From an uncultured Eubacteriales bacterium (GTDB lineage: Bacteria > Bacillota > Clostridia > Peptostreptococcales > Anaerovoracaceae), in contig CADBFL010000053.1 of NCBI GenBank assembly GCA_902793875.1, positions 1 to 18,960 on the forward strand: a stretch of 18,960 bases of DNA. The letters are read 5' to 3'. Under the pieces are notes generated by a model. It made no database searches, was not told the DNA's origin, and saw nothing but the letters and a program-made list of their open reading frames with translations. Below, piece after piece: positions 1 through 7,933 of the stretch. Each line of letters begins with the position of its first letter. Within the stretch, counting starts at the first letter, position 1. A program made the position numbers and the translations under genes.

Positions 1-5
1 ATAAT

Positions 6-10
6 GGAGG
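6..10 (+). promoter_or_regulatory. Shine-Dalgarno site that fixes the pepD start
   Basis: GGAGG lies 5 nt before the ATG at 16. It overlaps the alternative ATG at 4, so the shorter 482-aa PepD is preferred over the 486-aa form. Confidence 0.75.
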
Positions 11-15
11 ACGAT

Positions 16-1464
16 ATGGGAGTACTGAATGATATAGAGCCTAAAGAGGTGTTCAGACAGTTCGAAGCTCTTTCACAGGTGCCGAGAAGGACATACAGAT
101 GTGATAAAATAGGCGACTACTGCGTGGAATTCGCTAAGGAACACAGCCTTGAGTATGTCCGCGATGAGGTCGGCAATGTAGTGATATACAAGCCGGGCAC
201 AGCCGGTTACGAGGACTCTGAGCCTGTCATACTGCAGGGCCACATGGACATGGTGGCGAGCAAGACGCCGGAATCCGGCCACGACTTCGACACGGAACCT
301 CTCGAGATCTTCGTGGAGGACGGATACATAGGCGCTAAAGACACGACGCTCGGGGGAGATGACGGAATAGCGCTGGCATATGCCATGGCCATACTCGCGA
401 GCAAGGATATCCCTCATCCTCCTGTAGAGGCGGTGTTCACTGTAGATGAAGAGATCGGTATGGGCGGCGCTCACGCGTTTGACACATCCCTTCTTAAAGG
501 CAGGAAGTTTCTGAACATCGACGGCGAGGAGGACGGCGTTTTCACTGTCGGCTGCGCCGGAGGCATGGTCTGCGACGTGGTGATCCCTGTGTCACGCAGA
601 GAACGTAACGGCGTCCGCGTGACAATAAGCTCAAAAGGATATATCGGAGGCCACTCCGGCAACGATATCCAGAGGCAGAGAGGCAACGCCATCAAGGACA
701 TGGGGCGTATCCTGTATGCGCTCTCAAAGAAGATAGACTTCTCGCTGCTTTCGGTCAACGGAGGCAATGCCGCGAACGTGATCGCGCAGTACTGTACGGC
801 TGAAGTGGTGATGAGCGCCGACAGGGCCGGGAACTTCATAGAGAGACTCAACGAGCTCACTGATACGATCAGAGACGAATACTCAGGCAGCGAGCCGGAC
901 CTCGAGATTAGCGCAGAGATCGGTGAAGAAGACGAGCACAGCGTCATGAACTGGGAGAGCACGGTGAACATGATCTGGTATCTGTACGGCGCGCTCGACG
1001 GAGTGCAGGCGATGGACCGCAATGTGAAAGGCTCTGTCGAAAGCTCGCTCAATACAGGCATCGTCGCCACTGCAGACGCGGAATGCAGGGTCACATATCA
1101 GATGAGAAGCTCCATACTGAGCAAGATGGAGGAAATGCTGCTGAGACTCGGCATGTGGAGCGAGATCGTCGGCGGACATGTGGATATCGATTCATCGTAT
1201 CCGGCCTGGCCGTACAATCCTGTATCCGAGCTGAGACCTCTGATGGTCGAGACATACAAAGAATTGTTCGGCGAGGAGCCTGTGGTTGACGTGATGCACG
1301 CGGGACTCGAAGGCGGGATACTGATAGGCAAGGATCCTGATCTCGACATAGTGACCTTCGGACCTGATATGCTGAACGTGCATACGCCGGGAGAGAGACT
1401 CAGCATAGAGTCGACGGCAAAGAACTGGGAATTCCTGAAAGCCGTTCTCGCAAAGCTGAAATAA
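16..1464 (+). CDS. pepD: Xaa-His (aminoacyl-histidine) dipeptidase, M20C family
   Basis: A cytosolic zinc dipeptidase that cleaves dipeptides such as Xaa-His, part of peptide scavenging. Visible in the 482-aa product are the M20 metal and catalytic motifs: HMD at about residues 76-78, the TTLGGDDGI segment at about 112-120 (metal-bridging Asp), TVDEEIGMGG with the Glu pair at about 145-146, NIDGEEDG at about 168-175, a GGHSG segment, and a C-terminal HAGLEGG that should supply the last metal-ligand His. The length matches PepD. I chose the ATG at 16 because GGAGG at 6-10 sits 5 nt upstream; the in-frame ATG at 4 overlaps that site and has none of its own. The gene is complete at its 3' end and is followed by a terminator shared with the convergent proC. 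Its upstream context lies outside the window. Confidence 0.95.
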   Translation: MGVLNDIEPKEVFRQFEALSQVPRRTYRCDKIGDYCVEFAKEHSLEYVRDEVGNVVIYKPGTAGYEDSEPVILQGHMDMVASKTPESGHDFDTEPLEIFVEDGYIGAKDTTLGGDDGIALAYAMAILASKDIPHPPVEAVFTVDEEIGMGGAHAFDTSLLKGRKFLNIDGEEDGVFTVGCAGGMVCDVVIPVSRRERNGVRVTISSKGYIGGHSGNDIQRQRGNAIKDMGRILYALSKKIDFSLLSVNGGNAANVIAQYCTAEVVMSADRAGNFIERLNELTDTIRDEYSGSEPDLEISAEIGEEDEHSVMNWESTVNMIWYLYGALDGVQAMDRNVKGSVESSLNTGIVATADAECRVTYQMRSSILSKMEEMLLRLGMWSEIVGGHVDIDSSYPAWPYNPVSELRPLMVETYKELFGEEPVVDVMHAGLEGGILIGKDPDLDIVTFGPDMLNVHTPGERLSIESTAKNWEFLKAVLAKLK

Positions 1465-1496
1465 GCCGGATAAGCCGCAATAAACTGTAATGTAAT

Positions 1497-1540
1497 AATG
1501 ACGTCCCCGGGGCATCCTGTGATGCCGAAGGGACGTCATT
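1497..1540. terminator. Shared terminator between convergent pepD and proC
   Basis: An 11-bp stem (AATGACGTCCC paired with GGGACGTCATT) encloses a second inner stem (GGCATC/GATGCC). On the + strand it is followed by the moderately T-rich TACTTTGTCT. It lies between the two convergent stop codons and probably serves both genes. Confidence 0.75.
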
Positions 1541-1574
1541 TACTTTGTCTCAATAAGAATCAGCGGATGCTGCG

Positions 1575-2372
1575 CTACTTCTTTCCGAGCTCCTGAGCGC
1601 GCTCCGTTGAATTGACCACTGTGTCGATGAAAGCGCCTCTCACTCCGTGCTCTTCGAGGGTCTTCATGCCGACGATGGTGTTGCCGCCCGGCGAGCATAC
1701 CTGATCCTTGAGGAATCCCGGATGCTCACCCGTCTCCATGACCATCTTCGCGGCTCCCATGACTGTCTGAGCGGCAAGTCTCTGCGCCGTCGCGCGAGGA
1801 AGACCCTTCACGACTCCGCCGTCTGCGAGAGCCTCGATAACGAGGTAGATATATGCAGGGCCTGCTCCCGAAAGGCCGCAGGCTGTGTCGATGAGGTTTT
1901 CAGGCATCCACTCCACGATGCCGATCGACTCGAAGAGCTTCTGAGCGAATTCCTTCTCGTCCGCAGTGAGATCTGTGCCGGAGTCGAGCGCGAAAGCTCC
2001 GCAGCCGACGAGGGCAGGGGTGTTAGGCATGAGCCTGAGGAGCCTGAAGCTTCCGCCCGTCATCTCGCGTATGCTGTATGTCGTGAGGCCGGCCATAATG
2101 GATATCATGGCTTTGCCGTCAAGAGTGTCGCCGAGCTCCGAAAGAGCGGCGGCAGCGTACTGAGGCTTTACGCATGCGACCAGGATGTCGACTGCCTTGC
2201 CGAGCTCCTCGTTGCTGTCTGCGATATTGCAGCCCATTTCCTTATACTTTGCTTTGATCGCGTCGGAAAAATCACTTACGTATATGTCCTCCGCCTTCAC
2301 AACGCCTGTCTTTACCGCGCCTGAGAGGATAGCTCCGCCCATTGCGCCTGCGCCCAGGAATCCGATCTTCAT
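1575..2372 (-). CDS. proC: Pyrroline-5-carboxylate reductase
   Basis: Cytosolic NAD(P)H-dependent reduction of 1-pyrroline-5-carboxylate to L-proline, the last step of proline synthesis. The 265-aa product, of normal length, begins with the Rossmann motif GFLGAGAMGGAIL. It has the dinucleotide-domain RLMPNTPALVG segment and the C-terminal ProC signature SGAGPAYIYLVIEALADGG, then a QVCSPGGNTIVG segment. The start is MKIGFLG at 2372, where GGAGGG lies about 6 nt upstream; an in-frame extension to 2435 adds 21 basic residues, lacks a ribosome site and runs into the predicted promoter and leader. The gene is monocistronic, divergent from the NRPS gene and convergent with pepD. Its promoter carries an operator-like dyad, listed separately. 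Confidence 0.95.
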   Translation of the reverse strand: MKIGFLGAGAMGGAILSGAVKTGVVKAEDIYVSDFSDAIKAKYKEMGCNIADSNEELGKAVDILVACVKPQYAAAALSELGDTLDGKAMISIMAGLTTYSIREMTGGSFRLLRLMPNTPALVGCGAFALDSGTDLTADEKEFAQKLFESIGIVEWMPENLIDTACGLSGAGPAYIYLVIEALADGGVVKGLPRATAQRLAAQTVMGAAKMVMETGEHPGFLKDQVCSPGGNTIVGMKTLEEHGVRGAFIDTVVNSTERAQELGKK

Positions 2373-2444
2373 TTGAGTCCCTCCATTCGATTTCTGCTGT
2401 CTTATACGTGTGTTAAACCGCGGTCTAAACCGCATTGCATTATT

Positions 2445-2472
2445 ATTGTATACCTTTTGCGGTATAAGTCAA
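2445..2472 (-). promoter_or_regulatory. proC promoter with a dyad in the spacer
   Basis: On the minus strand, TTGACT (-35, 2467-2472) and TACAAT (-10, 2445-2450) are separated by 16 bp. A perfect inverted repeat, TATACC-N6-GGTATA (2449-2466), fills the spacer and touches the -10, a typical place for a repressor or MerR-type activator. The leader also holds a direct repeat TAAACCGC (2414-2421 and 2426-2433) and a GCGGT/ACCGC hairpin. No T-box is visible in the roughly 70-nt leader. Confidence 0.65.
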
Positions 2473-2506
2473 TGCTATTTGGAGTTATCGGGCCGGCCGG
2501 CAGATG

Positions 2507-2515
2507 TGCTATAAT
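2507..2515 (+). promoter_or_regulatory. Extended -10 promoter for the NRPS gene
   Basis: TGCTATAAT is a perfect extended -10 (TGnTATAAT) 37 nt before the ATG at 2552. No good -35 is seen; the nearest candidate is TTATCG at 2485-2490. The ribosome site GGAGG at 2538-2542 is 9 nt from the start. Confidence 0.6.
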
Positions 2516-2551
2516 ATTTCATGAATAGAAACACGACGGAGGACGTGAATA

Positions 2552-5488
2552 ATGAACGATAAGAGCAAGACTGCCGGCAGCGTCATACTGGGGGCATTCG
2601 AAGAGAACAGGGACAGGATCGCCATCATGGAGAGCAAAGACTATCCGCAGATCACCTATGGCGAACTGCTCGATCGAGCCTGCAGGGTGGCTGCATTCCT
2701 TGAAGACAAAGGGATAGAACCCGGAAAGGGAAAGAGGATCGCCATATCCATGAACCGCAACCCAAGGTATGTGGTCGCTTTTATGGGGTGCCTTATCTTC
2801 GGATATGCTGCTGTTCTGCTCGATCCTGAGTATCCTGAAAGCAGAAGATCCTTTATACTGAATAATTCCTCTCCTGAGTTCATACTGGATGAAGAGAACT
2901 ACTCTCTGGCGATGGAATGCGAAGCGGCTTATCCGGATGATGCTCCTGAAGAGGAGACGGAAGCTGTCATCGTATATACATCCGGCTCGACGGGAGATCC
3001 CAAAGGCATAGTCCATTCGCAGCTTAGCTGCGGTATGGGGATACTGAACCTGAAGGATGTGCTCAGGCTGACTCCGGATGATGTATACGGTTCAAGCGCA
3101 AGGTTCACGTTCGCTGTTCACTGCTCCGACCTGCTGATGCCGCTGTGTTCCGGGTGCTCTGTATGTCTGGTGCCGCCGGATGTACTGAGAGATCCGCATA
3201 TGATGGCGCTGTACTGCAAAAATCATGAGATAACAGCCACATATATGCCGCCTTCGCTCCTGAGGACCTTTGACAGAGCATCGGACACTCTGAAAACTGT
3301 AGTGAGCTCCGGCGAGAAAGTCTTCAATATAGATCCGAAGGGAATGAGGGTGATCGCAACATACGGCATGTCGGAGTGTTATGTCGTGATGGCCGATGAG
3401 ATAAAAGAATGCAGCGAAAACGCATACCTCGGAAAAACAGTCGGCGATATCTGCGCTTATATCCTGGACGAAAACGGGAATGAGACGGATGAAGGCGAGA
3501 TATGCTTCACAGGGGACTTCTTCAAGGGATATATCGGGCTTCCGGAACTTACCGCCAGTCTGCTCGTGGACAATCCGTTCAAAGGAAGGGAAGGGGACGG
3601 CCATGAAAAGATGTTCCACACCCGTGACCAGGTAAAGAGACTCCCGGATGGCCGCCTCGTATATATCGACCGCATGGACTGGATGGTCAAGATCAACGGA
3701 AACCGGGTCGAACTCGGCGAGGTCGAGAGCATACTGCGCAGTCTGCCGGAGATAAAGGATGTTCTCGCAAAAGGTTTCAGAGATTCACAGGACCGCGTCA
3801 TTCTGTGCGCTTATTATATATCTGAATCAGGAAAGACTCTTTCCAAGCAGTATCTTGCGGACAGGCTGGCTGAAAAGGTCCCGGCATACATGATACCGCC
3901 ATTCTTTGTCCGCCTCGACGAGTTCCCGAAGAATGCCAACGGCAAGCTGGACAGGAAAGCTCTGGCTCTGCCTGATATAAATGAATTCAAAAACGACTAT
4001 GTGCCGCCTGAGAATGATGCTGAAGCGATGCTTTGCCATGCCATGGAGCACGTTCTGGATACAGAGCTTGTCGGCATCAACGACGATTTCTTCGATCTGG
4101 GAGGAGACTCGCTGAAGAGTGCTGCCCTGATTGCTGAAATGGAGGGGCAGGGTCTCACATACTCAATGATATACGACGGCCGTACCCCGAAACGGATAGC
4201 TGCACTCATCGAAGAAGCCGGTGCGGGATCGAGGACAGCTGAAATGGCTGCGGAAGAAAGAAACAGACCTCAGCCGCTCCTTCCGTACCAGCAGTATTTC
4301 CTGGATTATCAGTTATATTCGCCTAACAAGATGATAGCGACAAATCCGATCTGCTGCAGGCTCTTGCCGGAAACAGCCTCGCCCGAGGCTGTGAAGGAGG
4401 CTCTCGACAAGGTGTTCGCGCATTTTGCGGTGTTCGGCACAGTGTTCGGATTCGACAGCAAAATGGAGCTGGTGCAGCGCTGTGAGCCGGAACTTATCCC
4501 GGAAACAGAGATTTCTTATGTATCGGAGAAAACATTCGAAGAAGTGATCATGTACGGCTTTGTCAGGCCGTTCCAGATGTTCAATTCTCTTCTGTGGCGC
4601 TGCGGGATCTTTGTTACTCCAAAGAGCACATACATCCTGATGGACATCCACCATGCGATAAGCGACAGGGCGATGGTCAGTAACATGTTCCGGAATATCT
4701 TCAACGCACTGGAGGGAAAGCCTCTCGATGACGATCTGTATTATCTTTATCTCCGCGAACAGGGGGACCTTCGCGCAAATGCGCTGTCACACGCAGGGGA
4801 AATACTGGATGGGATCGAAGAGACCCGGTCGTATTCAGGGTTCCCGCGTCCCGACTTTGAGCACCGCGGGAATATGCGAGGCCTGTATACCTGCCATACC
4901 GCAGACACTCTGGATGAACTGAGCCGCACTGCAGCTCATTACCGCTGTTCGCTCAACAACCTGATCATAGCGGCAGGAGCAGCAGCCCTCGGTGAATACA
5001 ATGATGAATCCCATGTCAGGGTCGGCTGGACATACAGCGGAAGAGAAGAAGACTGGGAAAAAACGCTCATGGGAATGACCATCGAGAGCATATCGACCTG
5101 CATCGACCTCGGCAGCTTCGATTCAGATGGCGGACTTATTCAGGAAGTTAAGGATCAGTCGATGGAGGGCATACGGTACAGCGCGTTCTCATCAGCGTTC
5201 GAGGATATGTCCCCGGGGCTGTCCGGAAGAATGAACATCGTCTATCAGAACGGTGCGGACGTGCCTGAGAATGCTCCTGAAGGAACGGATATCAGCGCAT
5301 ACTTCGACTACCTCGACGGGACTCTGGCGATGTTCATGATCATGATCTATGAGCAGAGTGAGAATGAGCCGCTGAATGTCCTTTTCGTCTACAATAGGAG
5401 CAGATACAGAGAAGAGAGCGTTGCAAGATTCGCTGAGATCTTCAACAGGAAACTTGCGGACTTCCGGAATATCCGTAAACGTCTATAA
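2552..5488 (+). CDS. Stand-alone nonribosomal peptide synthetase, order A-PCP-C
   Basis: A 978-aa single-module synthetase. The adenylation domain (about 1-480) shows A3 TSGSTGDPKG at 143-152, YGMSE at 271-275, HTRDQ (A7, usual Gly replaced by Arg) at 356-360, KINGNRVELGEVE at 380-392, and NANGKLD with the catalytic Lys at 465. The carrier domain (about 485-555) has LGGDSL with the phosphopantetheine Ser at 520. A condensation-type domain (about 575-978) has the active-site HHAISD at 700-705. From alignment by eye, the Asp that normally binds the substrate amino group is Ala188 (segment FAVHCSDLL), so the substrate may lack an alpha-amino group. There is no thioesterase, reductase or second module, and no tailoring, export or phosphopantetheinyl transferase gene nearby. 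The gene is monocistronic and ends at its own terminator. The product is unknown. Confidence 0.88.
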   Translation: MNDKSKTAGSVILGAFEENRDRIAIMESKDYPQITYGELLDRACRVAAFLEDKGIEPGKGKRIAISMNRNPRYVVAFMGCLIFGYAAVLLDPEYPESRRSFILNNSSPEFILDEENYSLAMECEAAYPDDAPEEETEAVIVYTSGSTGDPKGIVHSQLSCGMGILNLKDVLRLTPDDVYGSSARFTFAVHCSDLLMPLCSGCSVCLVPPDVLRDPHMMALYCKNHEITATYMPPSLLRTFDRASDTLKTVVSSGEKVFNIDPKGMRVIATYGMSECYVVMADEIKECSENAYLGKTVGDICAYILDENGNETDEGEICFTGDFFKGYIGLPELTASLLVDNPFKGREGDGHEKMFHTRDQVKRLPDGRLVYIDRMDWMVKINGNRVELGEVESILRSLPEIKDVLAKGFRDSQDRVILCAYYISESGKTLSKQYLADRLAEKVPAYMIPPFFVRLDEFPKNANGKLDRKALALPDINEFKNDYVPPENDAEAMLCHAMEHVLDTELVGINDDFFDLGGDSLKSAALIAEMEGQGLTYSMIYDGRTPKRIAALIEEAGAGSRTAEMAAEERNRPQPLLPYQQYFLDYQLYSPNKMIATNPICCRLLPETASPEAVKEALDKVFAHFAVFGTVFGFDSKMELVQRCEPELIPETEISYVSEKTFEEVIMYGFVRPFQMFNSLLWRCGIFVTPKSTYILMDIHHAISDRAMVSNMFRNIFNALEGKPLDDDLYYLYLREQGDLRANALSHAGEILDGIEETRSYSGFPRPDFEHRGNMRGLYTCHTADTLDELSRTAAHYRCSLNNLIIAAGAAALGEYNDESHVRVGWTYSGREEDWEKTLMGMTIESISTCIDLGSFDSDGGLIQEVKDQSMEGIRYSAFSSAFEDMSPGLSGRMNIVYQNGADVPENAPEGTDISAYFDYLDGTLAMFMIMIYEQSENEPLNVLFVYNRSRYREESVARFAEIFNRKLADFRNIRKRL

Positions 5489-5528
5489 GTGTTTCTTTTT
5501 CCCGGAGACTGAACCATGATCTCAACAC

Positions 5529-5556
5529 AAAAGCCCTTCTTTCCCGAAGGGCTTTT
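5529..5556. terminator. Terminator between the NRPS and the coiled-coil gene
   Basis: A perfect 11-bp stem AAAAGCCCTTC/GAAGGGCTTTT with a 6-nt loop. The A-run and T-run flanks make it usable from both strands, as expected between two convergent genes. Confidence 0.85.
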
Positions 5557-5581
5557 GGATAGTCTGCCGCAGCATGAGGGG

Positions 5582-5908
5582 TTATTCCTCTACCTCTTTT
5601 TTGATCTCTTCCGCAGCATCATCAACGGCTTCCTTGACTTTTTCCCTGACCTCGTCGACTTCTTCCTTGTATTCTTTTGCAGCTTCTCTGGTCAGTTCTT
5701 CGAGCCTGGCCCTGAGATCATTGATCTCTTTGTTGAAGTTTTCCGCCATGGCCTTTGTCTCGGCCTTCATCTTCTCTTCGAATTTGTCGTCCGTGACGGT
5801 GTCCACAAAGTTATCTACGCCTTCCTTGAATTTGAGAAGAGCCGCCTTTGTGACCTGCTTTGTCCCTTTGGAAATAAGTTTCAGACCTTCTTTGATTTCT
5901 TCGTTCAT
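5582..5908 (-). CDS. Small charged helical protein, phasin/coiled-coil-like
   Basis: A 108-aa protein with no cysteine, no signal peptide and no membrane segment. It is almost wholly Glu/Lys/Asp/Ala with heptad-like spacing of Leu, Val and Ala, so it should form one long amphipathic helix or coiled coil from about residue 15 to the end. The composition resembles phasin-like and other stress-associated coiled-coil proteins, but no catalytic motif is present and I cannot assign a function. The start is MNEEIKEG at 5908, 8 nt after AGGAG; an in-frame ATG at 5929 would add 7 residues but has no ribosome site. It is expressed from its own extended -10 promoter just beyond the tRNA terminator, and it ends at the terminator shared with the NRPS gene. 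Confidence 0.75.
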   Translation of the reverse strand: MNEEIKEGLKLISKGTKQVTKAALLKFKEGVDNFVDTVTDDKFEEKMKAETKAMAENFNKEINDLRARLEELTREAAKEYKEEVDEVREKVKEAVDDAAEEIKKEVEE

Positions 5909-5964
5909 CTCAGTTTCTCCTTGTATCAAATAGATTTAGTTTAAGTTACAGGATAAGCAATACA

Positions 5965-5973
5965 ATTATATCA
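5965..5973 (-). promoter_or_regulatory. Extended -10 promoter of the coiled-coil gene
   Basis: On the minus strand TGATATAAT matches the extended -10 consensus. It begins only 3 nt beyond the tRNA terminator stem, and its -35 position falls inside that stem. Confidence 0.6.
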
Positions 5974-5974
5974 C

Positions 5975-6009
5975 AAAAGTCCTGCCGGAAACCCGTTCCG
6001 GCAGGACTT
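5975..6009 (-). terminator. Intrinsic terminator of tRNA-Val
   Basis: A perfect 14-bp stem (5977-5990 with 5996-6009) and a 5-nt loop, followed on the minus strand by a four-T tract. It starts 1 nt after the CCA end of the tRNA. Confidence 0.85.
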
Positions 6010-6010
6010 G

Positions 6011-6086
6011 TGGTGGTCTGTGCGAGGCTCGAACTCACGACATCATGGTTGTGACCCATGCGCTCTCCCAGCTGAGCTAACAGACC
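6011..6086 (-). tRNA. tRNA-Val, anticodon CAC, CCA encoded
   Basis: A 76-nt cloverleaf on the minus strand. Acceptor GGTCTGT pairs with ACAGACC, followed by A and CCA. The D-arm contains TAGCTCAGCTGGGAGAGC. The anticodon stem CATGG/CCATG holds the loop GTCACAA, giving anticodon CAC (6051-6053) for the Val codon GUG. The T-arm is GTGAG-TTCGAGC-CTCGC. The + strand shows GTG at this place, which could be misread as a His anticodon, but the gene is on the minus strand. Confidence 0.93.
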
Positions 6087-6120
6087 GTATTGCATTGCGC
6101 GCTTTTCTGCGCGCACGACT

Positions 6121-6126
6121 ATTGTA
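6121..6126 (-). promoter_or_regulatory. Candidate -10 of the tRNA-Val promoter
   Basis: TACAAT on the minus strand lies 34 nt before the mature 5' end. The -35 at normal spacing (TGTTAT) is poor. The short precursor leader can form a GCGCGC hairpin. Confidence 0.4.
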
Positions 6127-6208
6127 ACGCTTTTCAGTTCAAAATAACAGAACTTTTTTGATTTTATTTCGCATATACCCGATACCTCCGATGCCCGGCC
6201 TCACGGCA

Positions 6209-7924
6209 TCATGACTGCGACGGAAGCTTCGGCGCCACGTATACCGTGCGGTTGTGCGTGAATATGACCATGCCGGGCTTTGAGCCGGCAGGCTTCTTCA
6301 CATATCTCACCGGAACATAATCGACCGGCACATTGTCGCCTGATCCCGCCTTGCTGTGATAAGCTGCGATCGACGCGGCCTCATATATCAGGTCCGCAGG
6401 CAGATCATCCACGTTGCGCCCGTCTTCGAGCCTCACGATGACATGCGAACCGGGGATGTCCTTGGTATGCATCCATACATCTGTCTTTGATGCGAACTTC
6501 ATCGTGAGCCAGTCGTTTTCGAGATTGTTCCTTCCGACCAGGACCTCGGTGCCGTCGCTGAGAGCATATCTGTATGGCTCCGGCTTCGCATTCTTTCTTT
6601 TGCGCTGCGCTGCCTTCTGGCGCCTTCTGACATATCCCGTCTGCTCGAGTTCGTCCCTTATGGATTCGAGAAGGGGGACGCTGTCCGCTGATTCTATGTT
6701 CTGAACGACCGACTCGAGGTACTCGATGTCATGGTCGTTTTCTTCCAGCTGGGCCTGCTTTTCGTGTATCGCAGTCCTGGCCTTCGAGTATTTCTTGAAA
6801 TATCTCTGAGCGTTTGCAGAGGCATTCATTTTTTCGTCGAGAGGGATGGTGATGAGGCTGCCGTCGTAGTAATTCGTGACTGTCACGCTTTTAGCGCCCG
6901 GCTCGACCACATGGATGTTTGCCGTGAGGAGTTCTCCGTACAGCCTGTACTTTTCGGAATTCTCCGCATTCAGAAGATCCTCCGAGAGCTTTTTCTTCTT
7001 GAGCAGCGCCTTGTCGAGAGCTGCCTGCGCCGACTTCAGAAGCGGCATGGACTTCTGCCTCACGAGGTTGGATGATTCGCGGTTCGAATAAAAGTAGTCT
7101 ATGCACTCGGAGAGTGTGTCGAAAAAGACCGTGTCGAGGTCCTCGTATTCTTCGAGATCGCAGATGTGAAATTCCCGCGGGATCCCTTCGCCGTCGGCAT
7201 ATACCCTCGGTCTGCAGCTGCCGTCCTCAATCGAGGAGACTATCTCGAGCAGTCTCTTTGCGGGCGCGCCCGAAATGAGGGAGGCGTCATCGCCCTCGCT
7301 GCAGTAACGCAGCATTTCGCGGCTTATGGCAGGGGAGATCCCTCCGACCTTTGCCATTATGGCGCGGTCTCCGCACGGGAGTCCCGTGACAGGGCCGACT
7401 TCCCTGAAAGGGATCTTGTCCTGCGCAGGAGGGTACTGATAGATAACGCCCGGCAGAAGCTGGCGGTATCTGTTCACGTCTATCGAAATGCGTTTGATCG
7501 AATCGATGATTTTTCCGGCCTCGATATCGATAAGCACTATGTTGCTGTGCTTGGACATGATCTCGATGATGAGCCGCCTGCATACGGAAAAGCCCATCTC
7601 GTTCAGGGCCTCGATATCGATCTCGATTATGCGCTCGGAGTCCTTCTGCCTGACCGCTGTGATGCGGCCTCCCTGGAGATGCTTTCTGAGCAGCATGCAG
7701 AAGGTAGGGGGCTGGTCCGGATTGGTGTAGCTGCCTTCGGTAAGACAGACTCTCGCCGACTGGCTGCCGCAGGACATGAAAAGGCGCACATTGCCGCGCT
7801 GTGTGTGGATGTGCACCAGAAGATCTTCGGGACCCGGCTGGTAGATCTTTTCGATCTTGCCGGGAACGATCCTTTCATTCAGTTCTTTTGCTTCCGCATA
7901 GGTGATTATGCCGTCGTAAGCCAT
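6209..7924 (-). CDS. rqcH: RqcH/NFACT ribosome-quality-control protein (fibronectin-binding A family)
   Basis: RqcH binds 50S subunits carrying stalled peptidyl-tRNA and recruits tRNA-Ala for C-terminal alanine tailing, marking the chain for degradation; older annotations call it fibronectin-binding protein. The 571-aa product has the family's usual length and order: NFACT-N (about 1-210, beginning MAYDGIITYAEAKELN), helix-hairpin-helix and coiled-coil middle (about 270-420, with a Lys-rich turn LLKKKKL), and NFACT-R (about 445-565, with GRNNLENDWLT and KTDVWMHTKDIPGSHVI). At the place of the Asp-Arg pair (97/98) reported essential in B. subtilis this protein has Glu97-Arg98. It begins 9 nt after the DUF4914-like gene with only a weak ribosome site, so translation is probably coupled. 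No clear terminator follows it. Confidence 0.92.
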   Translation of the reverse strand: MAYDGIITYAEAKELNERIVPGKIEKIYQPGPEDLLVHIHTQRGNVRLFMSCGSQSARVCLTEGSYTNPDQPPTFCMLLRKHLQGGRITAVRQKDSERIIEIDIEALNEMGFSVCRRLIIEIMSKHSNIVLIDIEAGKIIDSIKRISIDVNRYRQLLPGVIYQYPPAQDKIPFREVGPVTGLPCGDRAIMAKVGGISPAISREMLRYCSEGDDASLISGAPAKRLLEIVSSIEDGSCRPRVYADGEGIPREFHICDLEEYEDLDTVFFDTLSECIDYFYSNRESSNLVRQKSMPLLKSAQAALDKALLKKKKLSEDLLNAENSEKYRLYGELLTANIHVVEPGAKSVTVTNYYDGSLITIPLDEKMNASANAQRYFKKYSKARTAIHEKQAQLEENDHDIEYLESVVQNIESADSVPLLESIRDELEQTGYVRRRQKAAQRKRKNAKPEPYRYALSDGTEVLVGRNNLENDWLTMKFASKTDVWMHTKDIPGSHVIVRLEDGRNVDDLPADLIYEAASIAAYHSKAGSGDNVPVDYVPVRYVKKPAGSKPGMVIFTHNRTVYVAPKLPSQS

Positions 7925-7933
7925 GTCGTTCCG

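Noticed and set aside
2373..2551. A T-box riboswitch for proC
   Set aside because: The leader is only about 70 nt and lacks the T-box consensus and a terminator/antiterminator pair.
6011..6086. tRNA-His read from GTG on the + strand
   Set aside because: The D-arm and T-arm signatures are on the minus strand, where the anticodon loop GTCACAA gives CAC, hence tRNA-Val.
6190..6210. A terminator at the end of rqcH
   Set aside because: GATGCC/GGCATC can form a short stem, but it overlaps the stop codon and no T-tract follows on the minus strand.
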